Shown piece by piece: positions 1 through 6,615 of a stretch of DNA of 6,825 bases (positions within the stretch are counted from its first letter, which is position 1; the number at the start of each line of letters is the position of its first letter). The DNA is from Mariprofundaceae bacterium (GTDB lineage Bacteria > Pseudomonadota > Zetaproteobacteria > Mariprofundales > Mariprofundaceae), in the NCBI GenBank assembly GCA_030950965.1, contig JAUZQP010000187.1, forward strand, positions 1 through 6,825, written 5' to 3'. The notes under the pieces are model-generated. The model was not told where the DNA came from. It did no database searches and saw nothing but the letters and a program-made list of their open reading frames with translations. Made by a program: the position numbers and the translations under genes.

Positions 1-290
1 GACTCAACATAGCAGTGACCACTGCTCAATAGGCAGAGATCAGCGATCTGCATGGGCACACCATCTGTATTGATGGCGTAAAGTGGCATACGTGGCATCG
101 GAGCGTGCGCATCAAGACATGCGTACCGTGTCGCACGCGCCTTCCCGATGCGGATGATTCGATGACCAAACGCTCGAATCAAGCGTGATACCGTAGGCTG
201 ACTTAAACCGAGTTGCTGCTGAATCAACGGTGATCCGCTAGGGCCTTCTCGCGTTAGCAGGCGATACAATGGATGCTGTTCTGGCTGCAT
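1..290 (-). CDS. HipA-family serine/threonine kinase-like protein (YjjJ-like), N-terminal part, truncated by window edge
   Basis: This open frame starts at an ATG (288-290) and runs without a stop for 96 codons to the left edge, so only the N-terminus is visible. Residues about 17-42 form a helix-turn-helix (LGLSQPTVSRLIRAFG). A wing-like stretch follows (RIIRIGKARATRYA, about 44-57), then PLYAINTDGVPMQIADLC, which resembles the start of the HipA N-terminal subdomain. This order, a winged HTH fused directly to a HipA-like body, is what I recall for YjjJ-type HipA proteins, which carry their own DNA-binding domain instead of pairing with a separate HipB. HipA relatives are kinases, some acting as persistence or growth-arrest toxins. 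The kinase domain is outside the window, so activity cannot be judged. An in-frame TAA lies at 312-314 and no other start codon lies between it and the ATG. No strong Shine-Dalgarno is seen. Codons such as CGA, CTA, TCA and TTA seem commoner than in mfd, which hints at acquisition (not counted). Alternative: a MarR/ArsR-like regulator. Confidence 0.7.
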   Translation of the reverse strand, partial: MQPEQHPLYRLLTREGPSGSPLIQQQLGLSQPTVSRLIRAFGHRIIRIGKARATRYACLDAHAPMPRMPLYAINTDGVPMQIADLCLLSSGHCYVE

Positions 291-302
291 AGCGTTCGTC
301 CA

Positions 303-322
303 TGAATAGATTTATGAATAGA
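303..322 (-). repeat. Downstream pair of TCTATTCA octamers, 12 bp apart
   Basis: Read on the minus strand, TCTATTCA occurs at 322-315 and again at 310-303, each as part of a 12-bp unit (TCTATTCATAAA, then TCTATTCATGGA). The pair lies between the candidate promoters and the start codon of the HipA-like gene, where a bound protein would block transcription. The same octamer occurs twice more upstream of the promoters at 391-418. I infer operator sites. Direct observation supports only the repetition. Confidence 0.6.
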
Positions 323-334
323 TACTTAGCGGTA

Positions 335-362
335 ATTTTGATAAACATGTTTGGTTTGTCAA
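335..362 (-). promoter_or_regulatory. Candidate sigma-70 promoter P2 for the HipA-like gene
   Basis: The minus strand shows a perfect -35 box TTGACA (362-357), a 16-bp spacer and a weaker -10 box CAAAAT (340-335, 4/6). Transcription would start near 328, about 40 nt upstream of the ATG at 290. A perfect 10-bp palindrome, AAACATGTTT (343-352), fills most of the spacer. This promoter would let the HipA-like gene be expressed independently of mfd. Prediction only. Confidence 0.45.
343..352. promoter_or_regulatory. 10-bp palindrome AAACATGTTT, possible operator
   Basis: AAACATGTTT is perfectly self-complementary and lies between the -35 and -10 boxes of candidate promoter P2. That is a typical site for a dimeric repressor that excludes RNA polymerase. 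Symmetry does not extend beyond 10 bp. A chance occurrence in AT-rich DNA is quite possible. Confidence 0.3.
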
Positions 363-365
363 CAC

Positions 366-394
366 CTTATAAAAGTATTCCAATGCTAGGTGAA
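366..394 (-). promoter_or_regulatory. Candidate sigma-70 promoter P1 for the HipA-like gene
   Basis: The minus strand has TTCACC (394-389, 4/6 to the -35 consensus), a 17-bp spacer and TATAAG (371-366, 5/6 to the -10 consensus). Its -35 box overlaps one TCTATTCA octamer (398-391), so a protein binding that repeat would compete with RNA polymerase. It lies just upstream of candidate P2, and the two are alternatives or tandem promoters. Confidence 0.35.
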
Positions 395-438
395 TAGATT
401 AACGCAGTAGTGAATAGACTAACCCAGCAGTGAATCAA
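386..438 (-). repeat. 20-bp tandem repeat running out of the mfd 3' end
   Basis: Read on the minus strand there are two full 20-bp units and a partial third: TTGATTCACTGCTGGGTTAG (438-419), TCTATTCACTACTGCGTTAA (418-399) and TCTATTCACCTAG (398-386). Units one and two match at 15 of 20 positions in this phase. Shifting the phase so the units are 391-410 and 411-430 gives 17/20. The first unit encodes the last residues of Mfd and its TAG stop. The second and third lie downstream and supply the upstream pair of TCTATTCA octamers. The pattern fits local tandem duplication of the gene end followed by drift. Confidence 0.65.
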
Positions 439-3400
439 GAAATGCTATGCAGTACTTCAGGCGTTCACTCCCCGAAGCAGGCAGTTGCAACAGCGTCAGG
501 TGTCCATCGGGTGTTAAACGGAAACGCTTGGGCTGCTGTTGCACTTGTTGCATCAAATGAACAGGGTTAATGGGCGATTGCGGCGTAAAATGAATGCTCC
601 ACCCCTGCGCGGTGGCACGAATTGCTGTAATCAACATGGCTTGAGCGCGCCAGCGTAAACGAGCCAGTTCCAAGGTCATGCGCGCTGCATCGGGCATACG
701 ACCGAAACGATCGTTGATCTCTTCAAACAACAATCGCAATTCACCGTCATTGCGCGCCTGTGCAATGCGCCGATACAGTGCCAAGCGTTCGCCATTTTGC
801 GGTACATAATCGGGGGGTAATACGCTATTTAACCCCAAGCTCAAAGTCACATCGGGTAACGCTGCCACGCTCTCGCCTTTTGCTTCACGCACCGCTTCGG
901 CGAGCATATCGAGGTAGAGATCCAGCCCGATTTCGTCCATTTTCCCGCTTTGTTCTGCGCCGAGCAGATTACCCGCACCGCGAATTTCCATGTCTTGCCG
1001 CGCCAGCATAAAGCCTGCGCCCAATTCGCTGTGCTCGGCAATCGCTTGCAAACGTTGGCGCGCATCGGCGGTTAATACGCGTTCGTCAGGCGTGAATAAA
1101 TAGGCATACGCTTGCCGGTGACTGCGCCCTACCCTACCCCGAATTTGGTGCAACTGCGCCAGCCCCAGCATATCAGCGCGTTCTACAATCAAGGTATTAG
1201 CATTGGCAACATCCAAGCCTGATTCGACAATCGTCGTACACACTAAGATGTTCAGCCGCCCTTCATAAAACGCCAGCATCTGTTGATCCAATGCCGCAGG
1301 ACTCATCTGACCATGTGCCACGCCAATATCGGCCTCGGGCAGATCTTCGCGCAACTGCTTCACGATGCGTTCGATGCTTTTAACGTGATTATGTAAATAA
1401 TAGACCTGACCGCCGCGATACAACTCGCGCCGAATCGCCTCGTTGGCTAGATGTCGATTGTACACGATCACACTGGTGCGAATCGCTTCGCGTTCGGCTG
1501 GTGGCGTGGTGATCGTGGATACCGAACGCAACCCTGCCAAAGTCTGGTGCAAGGTGCGCGGAATCGGGGTGGCGGTTAAGGTCAGCAGATCCACACCTGC
1601 CTGCAAATGCTTCAACGCCTGCTTGTGGCGCACGCCGAAGCGTTGTTCTTCATCGACAATCAGCAAGCCAAGGTTGGCGAATGAAAAGCGCGCTGATAAC
1701 AGTTTATGCGTACCAATGACGATGCGAATCACCCCCGCAGCCAGCTCCCGATCAATGCGGTTGGTCTCCTTCACCCCTTGCAAACGTGACAGCACTTCGA
1801 TGCTTATATCTGTGCCGCTAAAACGCTCGCGAAAACTGTGCCCATGTTGATTTGCCAATACCGTCGTCGGCGCAAGCACAGCGACCTGCCGACCTGATGC
1901 CGCAATCAAAAAGGCAGCCCGCATGGCAACCTCTGTTTTACCAAAACCCACATCGCCACAGATCACCCGATCCATCGGACGCGGTGCTGTTAAATCCTGC
2001 TCTACGGCGGTAATCGCTGCCATTTGGTCATCGGTTTCTTCAAACGGAAAGGCTGTGCTGAACTCGTCGTAGCGTTCACGCAACACGCCATCAAGCTGCA
2101 ACGGCGCACGACCAGCGCGTTCACGTTCGGCATCAATGGCAATCAGTTCATGCGCCATCGCCAGCAGGTCACGCTCCACCCGTTCACGGGTGCGCTTCCA
2201 TTTATCCGAACCCAGTTTACTGACCACAGGCAGTTGCTCGCCCGTGTAGCGGTGCAGACGATCCAGCGACTCCACAGGCACAAACACCTGCGCGCCAGCG
2301 GCATATTCAATGCGAATCACATCGTAGGCATCATCACCTTCGCCGCGCCCCTCCAACCCTTGGAACAGACCCACACCGTGATCCTCATGCACCACAGGAT
2401 CACCGACTTTTAATTCGGCGAGGGAGTTGAACAGGTCACTGCGCAACATGCGATGATTGCGCGGACGGCGACTCACCCGTTGACCAAGCAGTTCACGTCC
2501 TGTGAGCAGCAAGATGCCTTGATCCTCTAGCTTCAAACCCGCCTGTAAAAAACCGATGCAACAGGCGATATCGGCATCTTTTGGCCAATCATGCATGCCT
2601 TGGCAATCGGCAATCTTGGTGGCTAACGGCTGCATCACTTCGCGCATGTGTTCGCGCTGACCTACACCATGCGCCACCAATAAGATGCGCCACCCCTCTG
2701 TCAACAAGGTATCAAGGTCCGCCAATAAACGTGGCAAGGCATGGTTGTGACTCTCAAAATCACTGCGCGAAGGTGGTGGGCAAACAGGTGGATTCAAGAG
2801 TTCGCTGGTAAACGGCGATTCAATAGCAAATAGCTCCTGCGGACTGATCACAGGTTCACTATGATGGCGATGTTCTTCAAACTGTGAGCGCACGCGCTGA
2901 GCGAATTGATCGCGCTGCACCATGATGTCGGGGGCAGCCAGCACCGTATGTTGCGGCGGCAAATAATCTTGCAAACAGGCCGTGCTGTCATACGCCAAGG
3001 GGAACAGTGCCTCCATGCCTGGGTGCGGACGACCAGCCAATACCGTGGTCAATATGGGGTGCTGACGATGTTGCGGAAAGCGCGCCCGAAACGCAGCAGC
3101 AAAGCGTTCGCGCCCCGCTTCGTCCATAATCATCTCCCGTGCGGGCACGGATTGAAACGTCGTTAAACTTTCCCCTGATCGCTGTGTTTCAGGGTCAAAA
3201 TAGCGAATGGATTCAATTTCATCGCCGAATAGATCAATGCGCAACGGTTGCTCGATGTGGGCAGGCCAGATGTCCAACACGCCGCCACGCATGGCGAACT
3301 CACCTGCCGCCAGCACCCGCTCCACCACCATCATGCCCGCTTCTGCCAAGCGGCTGCGCAACAACACAGCGTCGAGTTGGTCACCACAAGCCAGCGACCA

Positions 3401-3763
3401 CACATGAGCTGCCACCGAAGCAGGCGGCGCAATACGTTGCAACCAAGCAGGCAGCGAAGTCAGCAACACACCACGCGGTGTAGGTTCACGCTGCAAGCGC
3501 GATAGGGTAGCAAACCGCTGCCCCACAATACGTTGATGCGGCGACACGCGATCATAGGGCAATACTTCCCACGCTGGGAACAGCCACAAATCCTGCGGCC
3601 GATCCTGCATAAAAAAGCTCATCTCTTCGCTTAATCGGCGATAGGCACGCACATCAGGGCAGATATAGACCAACAGTGATTCATTTTCAGCCTGCTGGCG
3701 CAATTGCCACGCCAAGCCGCAATCTAAAGGGGAGTTCTGTTCAACATTCATCGTGCGCGCCAT
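419..3763 (-). CDS. mfd: Transcription-repair coupling factor Mfd
   Basis: Mfd is a cytoplasmic ATP-driven DNA translocase. It pushes RNA polymerase off lesions and recruits UvrA for nucleotide excision repair. The 1114-residue product is slightly shorter than the E. coli protein (about 1150) and looks intact. Domains in order are: the UvrB-like N-terminal module (about 10-320); a linker region; the CarD-like RNA-polymerase interaction domain from about 447 (LKVGDPVVHEDHGVGLF); the superfamily-2 helicase lobes with Walker A GDVGFGKT (603-610), DEEQ box (704-707), TATPIPRT (730-737) and motif VI QIRGRVGR (873-880); and the C-terminal TRCF domain (about 970-1090). All key ATPase motifs are conserved. 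The start is ATG at 3763 with AAGGCAGG just before it. A second ATG 12 nt downstream (3751) is an equally possible start. The gene follows the epimerase stop by 27 nt with no terminator, so co-transcription is likely. The stop codon lies inside a 20-bp tandem repeat. Confidence 0.98.
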   Translation of the reverse strand: MARTMNVEQNSPLDCGLAWQLRQQAENESLLVYICPDVRAYRRLSEEMSFFMQDRPQDLWLFPAWEVLPYDRVSPHQRIVGQRFATLSRLQREPTPRGVLLTSLPAWLQRIAPPASVAAHVWSLACGDQLDAVLLRSRLAEAGMMVVERVLAAGEFAMRGGVLDIWPAHIEQPLRIDLFGDEIESIRYFDPETQRSGESLTTFQSVPAREMIMDEAGRERFAAAFRARFPQHRQHPILTTVLAGRPHPGMEALFPLAYDSTACLQDYLPPQHTVLAAPDIMVQRDQFAQRVRSQFEEHRHHSEPVISPQELFAIESPFTSELLNPPVCPPPSRSDFESHNHALPRLLADLDTLLTEGWRILLVAHGVGQREHMREVMQPLATKIADCQGMHDWPKDADIACCIGFLQAGLKLEDQGILLLTGRELLGQRVSRRPRNHRMLRSDLFNSLAELKVGDPVVHEDHGVGLFQGLEGRGEGDDAYDVIRIEYAAGAQVFVPVESLDRLHRYTGEQLPVVSKLGSDKWKRTRERVERDLLAMAHELIAIDAERERAGRAPLQLDGVLRERYDEFSTAFPFEETDDQMAAITAVEQDLTAPRPMDRVICGDVGFGKTEVAMRAAFLIAASGRQVAVLAPTTVLANQHGHSFRERFSGTDISIEVLSRLQGVKETNRIDRELAAGVIRIVIGTHKLLSARFSFANLGLLIVDEEQRFGVRHKQALKHLQAGVDLLTLTATPIPRTLHQTLAGLRSVSTITTPPAEREAIRTSVIVYNRHLANEAIRRELYRGGQVYYLHNHVKSIERIVKQLREDLPEADIGVAHGQMSPAALDQQMLAFYEGRLNILVCTTIVESGLDVANANTLIVERADMLGLAQLHQIRGRVGRSHRQAYAYLFTPDERVLTADARQRLQAIAEHSELGAGFMLARQDMEIRGAGNLLGAEQSGKMDEIGLDLYLDMLAEAVREAKGESVAALPDVTLSLGLNSVLPPDYVPQNGERLALYRRIAQARNDGELRLLFEEINDRFGRMPDAARMTLELARLRWRAQAMLITAIRATAQGWSIHFTPQSPINPVHLMQQVQQQPKRFRLTPDGHLTLLQLPASGSERLKYCIAFLDSLLG

Positions 3764-3790
3764 CCTGCCTTGGGAGGCTGTAGAGTAAAT

Positions 3791-4750
3791 TTAATGTTTA
3801 CCCAGCCATTGCTGGAGGAACTCACCGAGTTGCCTGCGTGGGGTAAAGCCCAGTTGCTGCTGGATTTTGGTGCTACTGTAGCAGGCGGATTCACTGAGGC
3901 GTTGCAGGGCGGAGGAGTCAAACGGCATACGCCGATGCAGTGCTGAGCTTAACAGATCACCCGTGCGCGCCATAATATGCAGCAGCCACAGCGGCACATG
4001 CCAACGCGGCGGCACACGCCCCAAGGCTTGGCAGATGGCTTCGTAGATATAGCGCGTGGAGTAGTGTTGACCATCGCTAACGATGTAGATTTGGTTCACG
4101 GCCTGTGGCAATTCAGCGGCTAAAATGGCGGCTTGCACGATGTCATCGACGTGAACCATGGCGCGTTGATTGCCGAAATCAGGTAGCGGTGGCATCAGTC
4201 CTTTGGCGACCATGCGCACCATGCGAGGTAGATTGCCCTTGTCACTTTCGCCGTACACCATACAGGGGCGCAGCACCACAGGTTCAGGGACGTAGCCACC
4301 CTGTAACACCAAGGCTTCGGCTTTCAATTTAGACAGACCGTAGGGGGAATCTGGCGCGCAGGGACTGGTTTCATCCAAGGGGGTGGCAGAACCTTGGTCA
4401 GTTATCGCTTTAACACTGCTAAAAAAGACGAATCGGCGCACGCCAGCAGCAGCCGCCACTTGCAGTAGCCCTTCGGTAGCTTGGCTGTTGATGCGATCAT
4501 ATTCGGCACCATCTTGCTCACACTCAGCCACCGCATGTGCTTTACCCGCGAGATGAAAAATTGTATCCACACCATGAAGATCAGCAGCAGAGGGCATCGC
4601 CATGGTTAAATCGACTATTACGCTGGACTGCCACGCTCCTTGGCTGGGGCTGCGCAACATGGCCAACACATAAATGCCCTGTTGTTGCAGGGCGGCACAC
4701 AAATGCCCACCGATGAAGCCGTTGGCTCCCGTGACTAAAACTTTATTCAC
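3791..4750 (-). CDS. NAD-dependent epimerase/dehydratase, extended SDR family (sugar-nucleotide modifying)
   Basis: The 319-residue product is a typical extended short-chain dehydrogenase acting on nucleotide sugars, probably cytoplasmic. It has the N-terminal Rossmann motif TGANGFIG (7-14, GxxGxxG), HLAG (66-69), the serine pair after FVFF (S111-S112), the catalytic YxxxK as Y137-GLS-K141, and RPCMVYG (161-167). FHLAGKAHA, SSVK and YGLSKLKAE recall WbpV/GalE-like epimerases of O-antigen and capsule loci. Such enzymes interconvert C4 epimers or reduce 4-keto sugars, but the substrate cannot be read from sequence. The start is GTG at 4750, not ATG. It overlaps the last codons of the upstream glycosyltransferase by 8 nt (GTGAATAA), with GAAGG a few bases before it, so translation is probably coupled. 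The pairing with a family-39 glycosyltransferase suggests the two act on one envelope sugar. This is inference. Confidence 0.9.
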   Translation of the reverse strand: MNKVLVTGANGFIGGHLCAALQQQGIYVLAMLRSPSQGAWQSSVIVDLTMAMPSAADLHGVDTIFHLAGKAHAVAECEQDGAEYDRINSQATEGLLQVAAAAGVRRFVFFSSVKAITDQGSATPLDETSPCAPDSPYGLSKLKAEALVLQGGYVPEPVVLRPCMVYGESDKGNLPRMVRMVAKGLMPPLPDFGNQRAMVHVDDIVQAAILAAELPQAVNQIYIVSDGQHYSTRYIYEAICQALGRVPPRWHVPLWLLHIMARTGDLLSSALHRRMPFDSSALQRLSESACYSSTKIQQQLGFTPRRQLGEFLQQWLGKH

Positions 4751-6368
4751 GTACCTTCACACCCACACCAAACATGATGTAACCGCCTTCGTGCAACAAT
4801 ACTTCTGCTGCCTTTAAGGTCGGTCGATTCGCCAATGACTCTTCACGCATGATTAACACCTTGGGCGGCTGTGCCTGCTGCCATTGCTGCCACCCTGCTT
4901 CATCCAGCACCATACGGTAATTACGCTGAGCGTAAAACGATAGCGATGGTGCATTTAATTGGTAAGTAAACCATTGAACGTCCTGCGGCAGGGTACGCAT
5001 CAACGTCGCGGCATGCATGGTGGGTCCCTGCATCACGCGGCCTGCAAACGATGCCAAGGGCAACATCAAGGCACTTTGCAACAGCACACCAAACACTACA
5101 AACAACCATAACGCATGCTTGCGCCACACCATCAACGCCACAGCCGCTAACAATAATATAGCACCTGCGATACTAATGCTCCATGACGGAGTAATTGCTT
5201 GCTCCACAATCGCTAAGGCGCGTGGATGGTGGATGTATGCAGGCAATTGCGCGTACAACCAAGGGAAGAACAGCAACGCCAAAGCAATCGGCGCAAACAA
5301 ACATGCTGTGGCATAACGTACATACTGCGGAACATCATGCCGTTTAGCACACCATGCCGCTGCCAAAGCCAAGGCTAAGGCCGGGTAAACGCAGGAGATA
5401 TAGTGTGGTAGTTTTGTCTGCGCAAAGGTAAAGAGCACCACCACCACGGTAATCCATATCAATGTCAGACGAATCAACGGAGCTTGGCGACGATCCCAAT
5501 GGCGCAACAACCACGGCAGCCAGAACAACCACGGCAGGGACGAAACAGCAAACACCACCAAGTAATAATGCCAGCCACCGCCATGACCCTGCATGGGGTG
5601 CAAAGCGCGTCCGATATTGTGAACCCAAATAAACTCATGTAAAAATTCGCTACCATGCTGCCATACAATCATCACATACCACGGTGAGGCACACACAAAG
5701 AACAGCGGCAGTGCCTGCAACCATGGAATACGGCGGATAGTCGCCCATAGATCTGCCACCAGCAAACGATCCAACACGATAACCAGCACAGGAACGACTG
5801 CACCGACAGGTCCTTTAATCGCCACAGCCAAGCCCATCATGGCAGCACACAACAAGGCATCGCTACGGCGATCACCCTCTAGCCAGTGCCAATAGTACAA
5901 TAAGCTAGCGACAATAAAGAAGTTCAATACGGCATCAAGAATCGCCGCATGTGCCAACAATCCCACCTCGAACATAGAGAGGAATATCGCCGCTGCCATC
6001 AAGCCCATACGCGCATCACCACGGCGTTCACCAAAACGAAACAGCAAAAACGCCGTCATCAGTGTAAACAGAGCTGAAGGCAAACGAGCGGCAAAGGCGT
6101 TCTGCCCAAACAGGCTAAAACCTATGTCCATCAAGTAATAGGTGAATGGCGGCTTCTCAAAAAAATCAATGCCATTGGCAGTAGGCACGACCCATTGGCC
6201 CAAGCGCATCATATCGACAGCGGTTTGGGCATAAATCGTTTCATCATAATCAAATAGGGGGGTGAGTCCCAAAGCGGGAAGAGTCAGCAACAGCCACCAT
6301 GCAGCCAGCACCGTAGCCCATTGCCGATCAGTAAGGTTCATATAACGCATAGGGCACAAGGCTAGCAT
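4743..6368 (-). CDS. Family-39 (ArnT/PMT-like) integral membrane glycosyltransferase
   Basis: The 541-residue protein has roughly a dozen hydrophobic membrane segments and a C-terminal soluble region (about 445-541) that is probably periplasmic. It resembles ArnT and protein-mannosyltransferase-fold enzymes, which move a sugar from an undecaprenyl- or dolichyl-type carrier to an acceptor. Diagnostic pieces are the first-loop acidic motif FDYDETIYAQ (39-48), FFEKPPFTYYL (69-79), ILDAVLNFF (143-151, the second conserved Asp region) and FAQTKLPHYISCVYPALAL (315-333), which aligns with the KLPTYIL region of ArnT. In E. coli the equivalent enzyme adds aminoarabinose to lipid A, but the arn genes are not next door, so acceptor and sugar are unknown. 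The start is uncertain. ATG at 6368, 6350 or 6341 (MNLTDRQW) are all possible, and none has a good Shine-Dalgarno. The gene overlaps the following epimerase by 8 nt and stands about 250 nt downstream of argF. Confidence 0.9.
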   Translation of the reverse strand: MLALCPMRYMNLTDRQWATVLAAWWLLLTLPALGLTPLFDYDETIYAQTAVDMMRLGQWVVPTANGIDFFEKPPFTYYLMDIGFSLFGQNAFAARLPSALFTLMTAFLLFRFGERRGDARMGLMAAAIFLSMFEVGLLAHAAILDAVLNFFIVASLLYYWHWLEGDRRSDALLCAAMMGLAVAIKGPVGAVVPVLVIVLDRLLVADLWATIRRIPWLQALPLFFVCASPWYVMIVWQHGSEFLHEFIWVHNIGRALHPMQGHGGGWHYYLVVFAVSSLPWLFWLPWLLRHWDRRQAPLIRLTLIWITVVVVLFTFAQTKLPHYISCVYPALALALAAAWCAKRHDVPQYVRYATACLFAPIALALLFFPWLYAQLPAYIHHPRALAIVEQAITPSWSISIAGAILLLAAVALMVWRKHALWLFVVFGVLLQSALMLPLASFAGRVMQGPTMHAATLMRTLPQDVQWFTYQLNAPSLSFYAQRNYRMVLDEAGWQQWQQAQPPKVLIMREESLANRPTLKAAEVLLHEGGYIMFGVGVKVRE

Positions 6369-6422
6369 GGCGCAAGCGCAAGCATAGCCCTTGCCTATTC
6401 ACTCTGAATTACAGTTGTTTTT

Positions 6423-6452
6423 GTAGGCCAGATAAGCCGCAGGCGTATCACC
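6423..6452 (+). repeat. REP-like palindromic element with GTAG head
   Basis: GTAG at 6423-6426 is followed by an imperfect hairpin: GATAAGCC (6431-6438), loop GCA (6439-6441), GGCGTATC (6442-6449). Seven of eight pairs form, with one A-G mismatch. A GTAG tetranucleotide 5' of a GC-rich mismatched hairpin is the hallmark of repetitive extragenic palindromes mobilised by RAYT (TnpA-REP) transposases. GTAGGCC-GATAAG also resembles the E. coli REP consensus as I recall it. Its intergenic position fits. Only one copy is present in the window, so repetition in the genome is unproven. Confidence 0.5.
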
Positions 6453-6463
6453 ATAAATGAGCT

Positions 6464-6601
6464 TAAATAAGGTAATCATTCACTCCCCCCACTGATTTTT
6501 CCGCCCTCTGCGTTGAAAGTGCTCATTTACCCCAGCGTAAACTGCGCGCTTTCGCCTTGATGGCGAAAAAACAGAGGGGGTGTGAATGATTACTAAATAA
6601 G
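6464..6601. repeat. 8-bp target-site duplication TAAATAAG flanking the MITE (6464-6471 and 6594-6601)
   Basis: TAAATAAG is found directly outside both ends of the 122-bp inverted-repeat element, with no mismatch. This marks it as a transposition product and gives the uninterrupted ancestral site as a single TAAATAAG between the flanks. An intact duplication suggests the insertion is fairly recent. Confidence 0.88.
6472..6593. mobile_element. 122-bp miniature inverted-repeat transposable element (MITE), possibly IS66-type
   Basis: The left end is GTAATCATTCACTCCCCC (6472-6489). The right end, reverse-complemented (6593-6576), is GTAATCATTCACACCCCC, so 17 of 18 bases match. With one or two gaps the similarity continues inward through CTGATTTTTCCGCC against CTGTTTTTTCGCC, giving imperfect arms of about 35 bp. 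A smaller perfect hairpin, TTTCGCC-TTGAT-GGCGAAA, lies at 6550-6568. No transposase frame fits inside, so the element is non-autonomous and needs a transposase elsewhere. An 8-bp duplication with ends beginning GTAA fits the IS66 family, although other families also make 8-bp duplications, so the family assignment is inference. It lies just past the argF stop, so argF transcripts that continue would carry a long foldback. Confidence 0.88.
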
Positions 6602-6614
6602 TAAACCCCTTTAC
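6601..6614 (-). terminator. Weak hairpin after argF, possible remnant terminator
   Basis: On the minus strand, just after the argF stop, GTAAA-GGGG-TTTAC forms a 5-bp stem with a 4-nt loop, followed by TTATTTA and then the MITE. The stem is AT-rich and short, so intrinsic termination would be weak. The MITE entered within the T/A-rich tail. Confidence 0.25.
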
Positions 6615-6615
6615 A

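Noticed and set aside
847..1065. Minus-strand 72-codon frame inside mfd
   Set aside because: It is a shifted frame of mfd itself; the mfd frame is unbroken here and carries the conserved motifs.
760..3505. Several plus-strand open frames of 66-135 codons opposite mfd
   Set aside because: They lie wholly antisense to an intact, clearly conserved mfd, show no recognisable domain and have low-complexity Arg/His/Pro/Ala-rich composition typical of shadow frames.
3767..3778. GCCT-TGGG-AGGC hairpin between the epimerase and mfd
   Set aside because: A 4-bp stem with no T-run is too weak to call a terminator. It overlaps the mfd ribosome-binding region, but an attenuating role cannot be supported.
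4921..5668. Overlapping small frames on both strands inside the glycosyltransferase gene
   Set aside because: The 541-codon frame is continuous through the whole region with membrane segments and family motifs. The small frames are out-of-phase readings rich in Cys and Val.
6395..6402. CTATTCAC upstream of the glycosyltransferase gene, like the octamers at 303-418
   Set aside because: It is a single copy on the opposite strand with no promoter around it; one 7-8 base match is expected by chance.
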